A stretch of DNA of 7,158 bases, from NCBI GenBank assembly GCA_025455985.1, contig JALOLM010000104.1, positions 1 through 7,158 of the forward strand, given 5' to 3'. Below are positions 1-5,103 of this stretch, one piece after another (position 1 is the stretch's first letter; every line of letters begins with the position of its first letter). Source of the DNA: Candidatus Nanopelagicales bacterium. GTDB lineage: Bacteria > Actinomycetota > Actinomycetes > S36-B12 > UBA10799. A program made the translations under genes and the position numbers. The notes beneath the pieces are model-generated. The model was not told the DNA's origin. It saw only the letters and a program-made list of their open reading frames with translations, and searched no databases.

Positions 1-10
1 GCGGGTCGAG

Positions 11-1144
11 CTAGGGTTCGGTGTGTGACGTGCCGTGAACCGGCGGGGCGGCGTCGTTCACCTGTGCCTGGCGGGCGACGACGGCCTCCTTGGTGACGTT
101 GAAGACCTTCAGGTCCTGGCTGACCGCCACCGGCCCGGTGTAACTGGCGTGAACCTCCTCGAACACGGCGTCGGTGCCGGGTGTCACGTCGAGGTGCCAC
201 AGGGCCCCCATACGCGGACGGGTCATGTCGAGGATCTTTCCCATCTGCACGGGGATCGTGTGGGCGAGGCTTGTGATCTGCAGGGCGGTTTCGAGTGGCA
301 ATCCCGTGACAGCGGCGAAGACAGCCGGGGACTGGAAGCACTCGTGGATGAGCAGGTCGGCACCCTCCGCTGCCTCCACCACGTGCTTGCAGGGTCGTGT
401 GTCCCCGGAGAAGACCACCTTGAGCCCGGCGTACTCGACCGCGTAGCCGACCGCGCCGTTGAGCCCGTGGATCGCCGGGAAGCACGAGACGGTGACGCCG
501 TTGCGTTCGTAGACGACCTCCGGCCGGTCGTAGGGGATCTCATAACCGACCATGTCGAAGCCGGACGTGGGACGGACCCCTTGGAGCGAAGCCCGGTCCC
601 AGGCCATCACTTTGCCCATGTGCTTGACGAAGGAGGCGAGCCCGAGGTCCGGATCCTCGTTACCTCCGCCCCAGATCTCGATCGGGTCGATACGTCCGGA
701 CTTGGCCAGGCTGCCCACGAGCCCGGGGATGTCACCGATGTGATCGGCGTGCAGATGCGACAGGAAGACCTTGGTGGTGGCCTCCACCGGCAGCATCAAG
801 GCCGTGAAGTTCGCCAGGGAACCCGAACCGAGGTCGAAGAAGAAGAAGTCCTTCTCGGGGTTGCCCACCTCGATGAGCAGCGATCCCGACGCCTGACTGC
901 GCCTGATCCACGGGTCGCCACTACCGAGCACGGTGACCCTGATCTCCCCCGGGTTCACGCTCTCGGCCCCCGGAACGAACATCGGTGCCAGCGACGTTGA
1001 CGGCGTGCCCACCACGGGTGTCCGGGTCAGCGGCTGCGTCCCGCCCAGATACGCGGGGATGAGTGCCGAGTCGGCGGAGGCCGATGGCGTGGCAGGATGC
1101 ACCCGGTCGCCGACACCCGTGGGTCCGGTTGTGGTCGTGCTCAT
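11..1144 (-). CDS. MBL-fold metallo-hydrolase, RNase Z/arylsulfatase-like (GntH-like)
   Basis: This is a complete 377-residue protein of the metallo-beta-lactamase fold, probably a cytoplasmic binuclear zinc hydrolase; no signal peptide or membrane segment is visible. The zinc-binding motif SHLHADHIGD lies at residues 129-138 (H130, H132, D134, H135). Further likely ligands are H226 in FPAIHG, D248 in SGDTR and H317 in ALWH. H295 in LAHT matches the catalytic histidine position of RNase Z-like enzymes. The first 65 residues are low in complexity and rich in Thr, Pro and Ser. The core, including GSGDPWIRRSQASGSLL (residues 74-90) and DFFFFDLGSGSLAN (99-112), recalls proteins annotated as guanitoxin-biosynthesis hydrolase GntH, but no other guanitoxin gene is in the window, so the substrate is unknown. 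The ATG at 1144 is chosen because GGGAGGAA sits just upstream; an open frame continues 32 codons further, to 1240, without such a site. It is divergent from the small membrane protein gene. Confidence 0.9.
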   Translation of the reverse strand: MSTTTTGPTGVGDRVHPATPSASADSALIPAYLGGTQPLTRTPVVGTPSTSLAPMFVPGAESVNPGEIRVTVLGSGDPWIRRSQASGSLLIEVGNPEKDFFFFDLGSGSLANFTALMLPVEATTKVFLSHLHADHIGDIPGLVGSLAKSGRIDPIEIWGGGNEDPDLGLASFVKHMGKVMAWDRASLQGVRPTSGFDMVGYEIPYDRPEVVYERNGVTVSCFPAIHGLNGAVGYAVEYAGLKVVFSGDTRPCKHVVEAAEGADLLIHECFQSPAVFAAVTGLPLETALQITSLAHTIPVQMGKILDMTRPRMGALWHLDVTPGTDAVFEEVHASYTGPVAVSQDLKVFNVTKEAVVARQAQVNDAAPPVHGTSHTEP

Positions 1145-1148
1145 CGTT

Positions 1149-1156
1149 TCCTCCCT
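1149..1156 (-). promoter_or_regulatory. Strong ribosome binding site of the MBL hydrolase
   Basis: Read on the minus strand, GGGAGGAA lies about five bases before the ATG at 1144. It is the strongest Shine-Dalgarno sequence in the window and decides the start against the longer open frame beginning at 1240. Confidence 0.75.
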
Positions 1157-1262
1157 CGTCCCCTGCCGATTCCGCGCGGGCGTGCGAGCGGACCGGCCGC
1201 ATGTGCCGTCAGTCTCCTCGCTCCCACCTCGGCTGGCCATCCTCCGGTGTGGGGGAACTGCG

Positions 1263-1292
1263 AGCGGGGCTCAGTGCTCCCCCGCTTCGGGG
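1263..1292. promoter_or_regulatory. G/C-rich hairpin in the divergent intergenic region
   Basis: AGCGGGG (1263-1269) pairs with CCCCGCT (1280-1286) around a ten-base loop. A competing stem pairs CCCCG (1280-1284) with CGGGG (1288-1292) around CTT. The two stems share the same C-run and cannot form together. The region lies between two divergent starts, about 80 bases before the plus-strand gene, so it would fall in a long 5' leader or in the promoter zone. No T-run follows, so a simple intrinsic terminator is unlikely. Function is not known. Confidence 0.3.
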
Positions 1293-1342
1293 TGATTCTG
1301 GCCGGGAGAGGGCAGCGGACACTGGGAATCGGTCAGCCGTGT

Positions 1343-1357
1343 TCACTTTGAAAGTGA
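1343..1357. promoter_or_regulatory. Perfect 7-bp inverted repeat before the small membrane protein gene
   Basis: TCACTTT and AAAGTGA flank a single central G, ending 12 bases before the ATG at 1370. The repeat is A/T-rich compared with its surroundings and abuts the GGGGAG ribosome binding site (1358-1363). It could be an operator for a dimeric repressor. The stem is too tightly closed to form a hairpin with all seven pairs. The symmetry is seen; the operator role is inferred. Confidence 0.4.
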
Positions 1358-1369
1358 GGGGAGAGCCGA

Positions 1370-1783
1370 ATGATCTGGGCAATTCTGGCTTTCCTGGGAG
1401 TGCCGCTGTGGCTGTGCGCCCTCGGGATACTCGCACTGGTACTGCGGAACAGGTCGCTGCGGCAACGGGAGGGCAACATCCCGATACGGGTCCAGCGTGT
1501 GCCTGGTAAGAACCGTTGGACGCGTGGGCATGGCGTGTGGGTCTCGGACGTGTTCGCGTGGCGCGGCTGTCCAGCGGCGTGGCGCGAGGACCTCCTGCAC
1601 GTGATCGGAGCGCAGGTGGGCACGCTGGCATCCGCGGCGGCGAAGAAACTACGCCGGCTGGGGGACAGCCCTGCCGTGGTCACGCTTACCCCGGAAGGCC
1701 GCGAGCCGATCCGCGTGGCGGTCGCTTCGGAGAGCATGACGACGCTGCTGGGTCCCTTCGTGCCCAGCCCCCCGGCCGGCTGA
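1370..1783 (+). CDS. Small membrane-anchored protein, DUF2550-like in layout
   Basis: This is a 137-residue protein with one N-terminal hydrophobic segment (about residues 2-26), followed by a basic stretch RNRSLRQR and a soluble domain of roughly 100 residues. This arrangement suggests a membrane anchor with the domain in the cytoplasm. Recognisable blocks are IPIRVQRV (37-44), RWTRGHGVWVSDVFAWRG (49-66) and a final EPIRVAVASESMTTLLGPF segment (112-130). Length, single anchor and the ending recall the actinobacterial DUF2550 family, whose function is unknown, but the match is from memory and may be to a sister family. The ATG at 1370 has GGGGAG seven bases upstream. The gene stands alone, with the divergent hydrolase on one side and an unassigned stretch after its stop. 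Confidence 0.75.
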   Translation: MIWAILAFLGVPLWLCALGILALVLRNRSLRQREGNIPIRVQRVPGKNRWTRGHGVWVSDVFAWRGCPAAWREDLLHVIGAQVGTLASAAAKKLRRLGDSPAVVTLTPEGREPIRVAVASESMTTLLGPFVPSPPAG

Positions 1784-2050
1784 GTTTCGAGTGCCGAAGA
1801 GCAACCGATAGGAAGGGTCTGTTGCACATCTCGGCTCGGAACCTCTTGCAGTATGGGGAACTGGATCCACGACATTGAGCACGATGCTGCGCATCTAAGG
1901 CTCCCTCGAGGCGTGTTCGACAAGAACGTGCGGCCGGGTGAGATCGAACTCGTTGCGTGACTTGTGGAGTCTCGCGAGTCTTCGCAGAGCAAGAGCCGAC
2001 GCGCAGTCGTGGCCTCCTGTCGTGTGAGCAGGACACGTCACCGACGACCT
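1784..2050. other. Unassigned stretch between the membrane protein and the toxin gene
   Basis: No convincing gene is seen. A plus-strand frame of 35 codons (1853-1960) has an ATG, but no ribosome binding site or -10 box at leaderless spacing, and weaker G/C third-position bias than the real genes. The palindrome CTCGCGAG lies at 1971-1978. A small stem, CGTGT/ACACG (2021-2025 with 2033-2037), lies about 14 bases beyond the toxin stop and could help end the toxin transcript, though with only five pairs and no T-run it is weak. Confidence 0.4.
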
Positions 2051-2365
2051 TCACTCCAGCAGTCGCATCTCCAGGTCGAACGCCAAAGCGACCGCCCGTG
2101 CCAACTGCAGTTCCTGCTCCGGGTTCAAGAAGCCGATCGTGCGTCCGAGAAGGGATGCCGGGATCGTGATCACGTTGTCCACCGAGATGGCGCCGTCACG
2201 GTCCAACCCATTGACCCGGCCGACCGGCACCTCGCTCGACAGCCCTTTCACCGTTGTGGTGATGGGGGCCACCGTGACCTTGGTCATGGCTGCGCGAGCC
2301 GCGTCGCGCGTCATGATGACGACCGGTCGCGTCTTGTCGAGGTTCGCAAGGCAGATCTCGCGCAC
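2051..2365 (-). CDS. PemK/MazF-family endoribonuclease toxin
   Basis: This is a 104-residue toxin of the MazF/PemK fold, a sequence-specific endoribonuclease that cleaves mRNA in the cytoplasm when the antitoxin is degraded. It starts MREICLANLDKTRPVV, giving the conserved K-T-R-P turn (R13, P14), followed by VTVAPIT (30-36). R13 and T36 correspond to the catalytic Arg and Thr of characterised MazF proteins. SVDNVITIP (61-69) and the closing helix with PEQELQLARAVALAFDLE (82-99) complete the fold, so it is full length and probably active. The GTG at 2365 is the only reasonable start: the frame is closed by the antitoxin TGA three codons earlier, and the next ATG is after the catalytic Arg. 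No strong ribosome binding site is present, which fits translational coupling to the antitoxin six bases upstream. Confidence 0.93.
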   Translation of the reverse strand: MREICLANLDKTRPVVIMTRDAARAAMTKVTVAPITTTVKGLSSEVPVGRVNGLDRDGAISVDNVITIPASLLGRTIGFLNPEQELQLARAVALAFDLEMRLLE

Positions 2366-2371
2366 GGCTCG

Positions 2372-2605
2372 TCAGTCATCCGTCGTCACGTGCGCGACAG
2401 ACCACGCCACGAGATCGTCCAGATCATCCGCGGGGCCCTCTGCGCGGAGTATCTCCGCGTCGTTCCTTGCGATCTGTCGTCGCATCTCCCTTTCCAGCGC
2501 GGATGCCACAAGGGCTGCCCTACTGGTAGCGCGCCCGGCCGCCACGCTGCGATCCAAGAACGCGACCATCTCATCGGGGAGGCGTATGGCGATCTGAGTG
2601 CTCAC
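2372..2605 (-). CDS. Ribbon-helix-helix antitoxin of the MazF-like toxin
   Basis: This is a 77-residue DNA-binding antitoxin encoded first in the operon. Residues 3-9 (TQIAIRL) form the expected DNA-contacting beta strand, PDEMVAFLDRSVAAG (10-24) the first helix and TSRAALVASALEREMRRQIA (27-46) the second, as in CopG/MazE-type ribbon-helix-helix proteins. The acidic tail with DDLDDLVAWS (60-69) is the likely toxin-binding segment. The dimer should neutralise the toxin and repress its own promoter. The GTG at 2605 is preferred because TATGCT ends six bases upstream, the leaderless spacing seen at two other genes here, and because the product then begins MSTQIAIRL. A GTG at 2611 would add two residues. 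The stop is six bases before the toxin start and in the same frame. Confidence 0.88.
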   Translation of the reverse strand: MSTQIAIRLPDEMVAFLDRSVAAGRATSRAALVASALEREMRRQIARNDAEILRAEGPADDLDDLVAWSVAHVTTDD

Positions 2606-2611
2606 GCACAC

Positions 2612-2617
2612 AGCATA
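2612..2617 (-). promoter_or_regulatory. -10 box of the toxin-antitoxin operon (leaderless)
   Basis: On the minus strand TATGCT fits TANNNT and ends exactly six bases before the GTG at 2605, implying a transcript that begins at or next to the start codon. The box lies inside the palindrome at 2613-2626 apart from one base, so repressor binding there would block RNA polymerase. Confidence 0.5.
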
Positions 2618-2641
2618 CCTGTATGCATCCCATATCGGGAT
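2613..2641. promoter_or_regulatory. Two abutting palindromes, probable antitoxin operator
   Basis: GCATAC-CT-GTATGC (2613-2626) has perfect six-base arms. It is followed with no gap by ATCCC-ATATC-GGGAT (2627-2641), with perfect five-base arms. They cover the -10 box and the region just upstream of the antitoxin start. Ribbon-helix-helix antitoxins, with or without bound toxin, typically repress their own operon by binding such repeats. The arms of the two palindromes differ in sequence, so only one may be the true half-site set. The symmetry is seen; the role is inferred. Confidence 0.55.
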
Positions 2642-3013
2642 TAGTCACGCCCTTGGTGCTCGGGCGGTCGGGTACTCAAGGTCGGTCTCCGGGTCGACAC
2701 TCCGTCATGCGGCGCACAGTCGGCGTGCGACGGACGATCTGGGTCCGCGGTCGGGCCGAAGATGCTCTCCACCCACGAGGCGAGAGGATCCCTCGTGGGA
2801 CTCCTGGCCGGTGTACCGGACGAACGTCACCAACTCATTCCCGAGGCCGACCCGCAGTTCCTCTCCAACTCGTGGCGCTTGCGAGGGTGGCCAAAGCGTT
2901 CATCGGGTATTAACGGTCGCTCAAGGCACCATCGCCACTTCGCGTGAGGTACTTGGTGACTTCCAAAGCGACGCGTCAACCCAGGCAGGACGCGGCAGCC
3001 AGCGAATCCCTCC
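2642..3013. other. Gene-poor stretch upstream of the VOC gene
   Basis: No complete gene is supported here. Plus-strand frames opening at 2623 and 2762 are rich in Arg, Ser and His and show no domain or start signal. On the minus strand an open frame of 64 residues (2705-2899) has strongly G/C-biased third positions in its middle part and a protein-like run reading LRVGLGNELVTFVRYTGQES, but it has no start codon in a useful place. It may be the remnant of a lost gene. Confidence 0.4.
2705..2899 (-). pseudogene. Possible gene remnant, unidentified
   Basis: A minus-strand frame is open for 64 residues between a TGA at 2900-2902 and a TGA at 2705-2707. About 20 consecutive codons around the segment GNELVTFVRYTG almost all end in G or C, as the real genes here do, and the bias fades towards the stop. 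There is no ATG before the protein-like part; the only GTG falls inside it. I do not recognise the family. Chance openness in G+C-rich DNA is a real alternative. Confidence 0.2.
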
Positions 3014-3019
3014 TACTCT
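3014..3019 (+). promoter_or_regulatory. -10 box of the VOC gene (leaderless)
   Basis: TACTCT matches TANNNT and is followed by exactly six bases and then the ATG at 3026. There is no ribosome binding site at a usable distance, so translation from a leaderless mRNA is the simplest reading. No clear -35 hexamer is seen. Confidence 0.5.
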
Positions 3020-3025
3020 TGCAGG

Positions 3026-3460
3026 ATGGCAGTTCTGCGGATGGACAACGTCGCGATCGTGGTCGAGGATCTGGACGCGGCCATCGCCTTCTTCGCCGAA
3101 CTCGGATTGCAGCTCCAGGGACGATCCCCGATTGAAGGCGCCTTCGCCGACCATGCCGTAGGGCTTTCGGGGGTCCGCAGCGAGATCGCCATGATGCGCA
3201 CCCCGGACGGGCACGGGCGCCTGGAACTCACCAAATACCTCCATCCGCGGATGATTCCCGCGACTCCAGTGCCGGCGAACACGCAAGGCCTGCACCGGAT
3301 CATGTTCGCCGTCGATGACATCGATGACACGATCGAGCGGCTGCGCGCGCACGGAGGACGGGTATTGGACCGAGTCGCCCAGTACGAGGACCTGTACCGG
3401 CTGTGCTACATGCGAGGTCCGAGCGGGATCATCGTGGCACTGGCTGAGGAGATCAGCTAG
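3026..3460 (+). CDS. VOC-family protein (glyoxalase/bleomycin resistance/dioxygenase fold)
   Basis: This is a 144-residue single-domain protein made of two beta-alpha-beta-beta-beta modules: residues 5-70 (RMDNVAIVVEDLDAAIAFF start) and 88-141 (GLHRIMFAVDDIDDTIERLRAHG start). Such proteins act as cytoplasmic dimers in metal-dependent isomerase, dioxygenase or lyase reactions, or bind drugs. E67 in RLELTKY and H90 in GLHRI sit at metal-ligand positions of the fold. The usual first ligand His is replaced by N8, and the usual final Glu near the end is A138, so the classic four-ligand site looks incomplete. The blocks EIAMMRTPDGHGRLEL and LYRLCYMRGPSG recall a widespread uncharacterised VOC group often annotated as glyoxalase. 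The start is fixed by the -10 box six bases upstream; an ATG at 3041 is in frame but less likely. Substrate unknown. Confidence 0.9.
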   Translation: MAVLRMDNVAIVVEDLDAAIAFFAELGLQLQGRSPIEGAFADHAVGLSGVRSEIAMMRTPDGHGRLELTKYLHPRMIPATPVPANTQGLHRIMFAVDDIDDTIERLRAHGGRVLDRVAQYEDLYRLCYMRGPSGIIVALAEEIS

Positions 3461-3461
3461 C

Positions 3462-3502
3462 CGACGAAGGCCCAATGGGTGTGGCCACGGCACGCTTCGT
3501 CG
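3462..3502 (+). terminator. Stem-loop just after the VOC stop codon
   Basis: CGACGAAG (3462-3469) pairs perfectly with CTTCGTCG (3495-3502). The 25-base loop contains smaller inverted repeats, CCC/GGG and GTGGCCAC. It begins two bases after the stop codon and lies between convergent genes, where a terminator is expected. No T-run follows, as is common for actinobacterial terminators, so the call is tentative. Confidence 0.4.
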
Positions 3503-3520
3503 CCTGATCCGTGACGCCCA

Positions 3521-3540
3521 TGTGCCGTGATCACGGCGCA
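3521..3540. terminator. Palindrome at the end of the convergent operon
   Basis: GCCGTGATCACGGC (3524-3537) is a perfect 14-base palindrome. After one mismatched pair it continues with TG/CA to 3521-3540. It covers the stop codon of the minus-strand gene (3531-3533). As RNA it would form a short stem with a GATC loop and might act as a two-way terminator together with the neighbouring stem-loop. As DNA it could be a protein site. The role is uncertain. Confidence 0.35.
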
Positions 3541-4259
3541 CCCCATTCGTCCCACCCGTAACTCTTGCGACGCCACGGTCGCACGCATGAACAAGGCGGC
3601 TCCTCGTCGAAGTCCCATGGGCTCGATGCCTGTGGTCTCGTGTCGTGCCAGGACACCAGAGTCACCCGGGTGCTCGGCGGCAGGTCCATGAGAGGCCTGG
3701 CCGCCTCGAAGCGTCGGCAGGCCCCTTCCTCGGAGACCTTCTTTGGCCCCTCATAGAACACCGGCCCGTGGGGACCGACGATGAGATTCGGCTCGTGAGC
3801 CGTCAGGCTGAATCCGAGGTCGAGGCTGCCCACCGCTGCCTCATCGGCGGCATCGAACAGACCGTGACTCTGCCATAGCGGCGACTGATAGGTCATAGAC
3901 CAGAAGACGCCAATAGTGGTGAAGAAGCGGGGAATCCGCGCCCACCATTGGCCGCCCTTCTTCTGCACGCCGGAGATCTCGCAGCTGGCCAGCGCGGAAT
4001 CGGGCAGCAATGCGTACGGTCCCAGTTGTTCGCGAAGCCACTCTGTCGGCCACACGCAGCGAACGAATCGGCCGAAGCCATACTCGGTGGTCGGATCCTG
4101 CCGATGTTCGCTCGCGATCGCGTGCCACCCCGAGCGCGCATGCTCACCACTCGCGCTCAAGGGAATCGACGTATCGGCGGGTGGCTGGCTGGACGTCTGT
4201 ATCAGTGAGTTCATCAGGGGGGTCGGGTCGTCGCTGAAGACGAGGCCTTGGAAGTGCAT
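3531..4259 (-). CDS. Protein of unknown family, paralogue of its upstream neighbour
   Basis: This is a 242-residue soluble protein with no signal peptide or membrane segment; I do not recognise its family. It aligns along its length with the product of the gene before it (4274-4918). Shared blocks are GPYAL (80-84), WARIPRFFTT (106-115), VGSLDL (143-148), NLIVGPHGPVF (158-168) and LPPSTRVTLVSWHDT (193-207). It carries extra C-terminal sequence absent from the partner: about 35 residues rich in Pro, Trp, Asp and Arg, with the short motif CSC (223-225). The ATG at 4259 is chosen because the paralogue alignment begins near it; the frame is open for another 98 codons upstream (to 4553), but that part overlaps the neighbouring gene and is Arg/Gln/Pro-rich, as out-of-frame translation is. 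The start lies 14 bases after the upstream stop, with only a weak GGA nearby, suggesting one transcript and coupled translation. Confidence 0.75.
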   Translation of the reverse strand: MHFQGLVFSDDPTPLMNSLIQTSSQPPADTSIPLSASGEHARSGWHAIASEHRQDPTTEYGFGRFVRCVWPTEWLREQLGPYALLPDSALASCEISGVQKKGGQWWARIPRFFTTIGVFWSMTYQSPLWQSHGLFDAADEAAVGSLDLGFSLTAHEPNLIVGPHGPVFYEGPKKVSEEGACRRFEAARPLMDLPPSTRVTLVSWHDTRPQASSPWDFDEEPPCSCVRPWRRKSYGWDEWGAP

Positions 4260-4273
4260 GAACGTGTCCAGTC

Positions 4274-4918
4274 CTACTCGGTGTACGTGATGCTGCGGAT
4301 CGAGGTCTCGGGTGGGAGTTTGCGCAGGGCCGACAGAACGCGCCCCGCGCTCAAGAAGCAGGACACGTTGTAGAACCTTGGGTTCGGATGAACGCGGGTC
4401 AGCAGCAGCGGACCGTCCGGGCCGATGAGCAGGCTGGGTTTGATCTCGTGGTTGTGGCCGGTGTAGTTCCTCAGGTCCAGATCGCCGAGTGTCGCAGCAG
4501 CAGCTTCGCGCTTGCCTTTGAGGCGCAGGGGTTGCGACTCGCTGGAGGCCCAACTCGTGGCAACCGTTGTGAAATACCGCGGAACCTTGGCCATGAATAC
4601 GCCCTCCCGGGTCTTCGTATGGGAGGCCAGGGCCTTCGTGTGCGTGAGTGTTCCGGGATAGGCCAGGGCGTGCGGTCCGACCGCTTCCATGATCGTGTCA
4701 GCCGGAAGCGCGAACTCCAGCCATTGCTCACCGCCGCGGGTGCGAAACGCCCACGCTGAGCGGTATCTCGGCATTCGGTGGGGGTGGGCGGCAGCGGTGC
4801 TCTCCAGCGGGACCCAGATCTCCGCTGGGGGATAGCCCGCGGGAGCTGTCAGTGAATCGAGAATGCTGTCGGCGACGTCGCCGATGAGCCATGCGGTGCG
4901 GTGCATGACTTCAGGCAA
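4274..4918 (-). CDS. Protein of unknown family, first gene of the paralogous pair
   Basis: This is a soluble protein of 214 residues from a TTG at 4918, or 210 from the ATG at 4906. Neither start has a clear ribosome binding site or -10 box at leaderless spacing, so the N-terminus is uncertain; the frame stays open upstream to about 5043 without another usual start codon. The family is not recognised. Conserved blocks shared with the downstream gene are GPHAL (81-85), MAKVPRYFTT (109-118), LGDLDL (144-149), SLLIGPDGPLL (162-172) and LPPETSIRSIT (201-211). The N-termini also match in pattern, a short helix ending in a PP pair (residues 13-31). A spread of short beta-like segments and no catalytic motif suggests a structural or binding role, but this is a guess. 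It is divergent from the pRiA4b ORF-3 gene. Confidence 0.72.
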   Translation of the reverse strand: MPEVMHRTAWLIGDVADSILDSLTAPAGYPPAEIWVPLESTAAAHPHRMPRYRSAWAFRTRGGEQWLEFALPADTIMEAVGPHALAYPGTLTHTKALASHTKTREGVFMAKVPRYFTTVATSWASSESQPLRLKGKREAAAATLGDLDLRNYTGHNHEIKPSLLIGPDGPLLLTRVHPNPRFYNVSCFLSAGRVLSALRKLPPETSIRSITYTE

Positions 4919-4975
4919 TTGCGTCTGGGCCGGGTCGTGGGTCTGAACGACGGATCTGTGGATGGGGGGCGTGCT

Positions 4976-4991
4976 CGTCCCAAGCGGGACG
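4976..4991. promoter_or_regulatory. Hairpin or operator in the divergent region
   Basis: CGTCCC and GGGACG form a perfect six-base stem around AAGC, between the paralogue operon and the pRiA4b ORF-3 gene. It is about 58 bases from the first minus-strand start and 112 from the plus-strand start. Either an operator or a leader hairpin is possible. Chance occurrence in G+C-rich DNA is not excluded. Confidence 0.25.
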
Positions 4992-5091
4992 CGGGTGTCA
5001 CTCTCTGTCGCGCTGGGGAAGCCGTCTGCGCCGGCTCGATTGGCTCATCTCCGCTGCGCCGGTGACGCACAGGTCCGAGGGGTGCGCTGCC

Positions 5092-5097
5092 TACTGT
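5092..5097 (+). promoter_or_regulatory. -10 box of the pRiA4b ORF-3 gene (leaderless)
   Basis: TACTGT matches TANNNT and lies exactly six bases before the ATG at 5104, the same arrangement as at 3014-3026. It argues against the upstream GTG at 5062, which would place the promoter inside the gene. Confidence 0.5.
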
Positions 5098-5103
5098 GGT
5101 CCC

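Noticed and set aside
35..1000. Long plus-strand open frame opposite the MBL hydrolase
   Set aside because: It is antisense to a gene with an intact metal site and strong ribosome binding site; its translation has no recognisable domain and is Arg/Gly/Asp-rich, as expected of a mirror frame in G+C-rich DNA.
1817..1829. GGGTCTGTTGCAC, resembling the end of an IS6-family element
   Set aside because: Only a partial likeness over about ten bases; no matching inverted copy and no transposase in the window.
1853..1960. Plus-strand small frame of 35 codons, MGNWIHDIEHD start
   Set aside because: There is no ribosome binding site or -10 box at leaderless spacing, third-position G/C bias is weaker than in the clear genes, and no family is recognised.
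2623..2947. Plus-strand frames upstream of the VOC gene
   Set aside because: No start signals, no domain, and composition rich in Arg, Ser and His; the first begins inside the antitoxin operator.
4260..4553. 98-codon N-terminal extension of the downstream paralogue
   Set aside because: It overlaps the upstream paralogue in another frame, is Arg/Gln/Pro-rich, and the paralogue alignment begins near the ATG at 4259.
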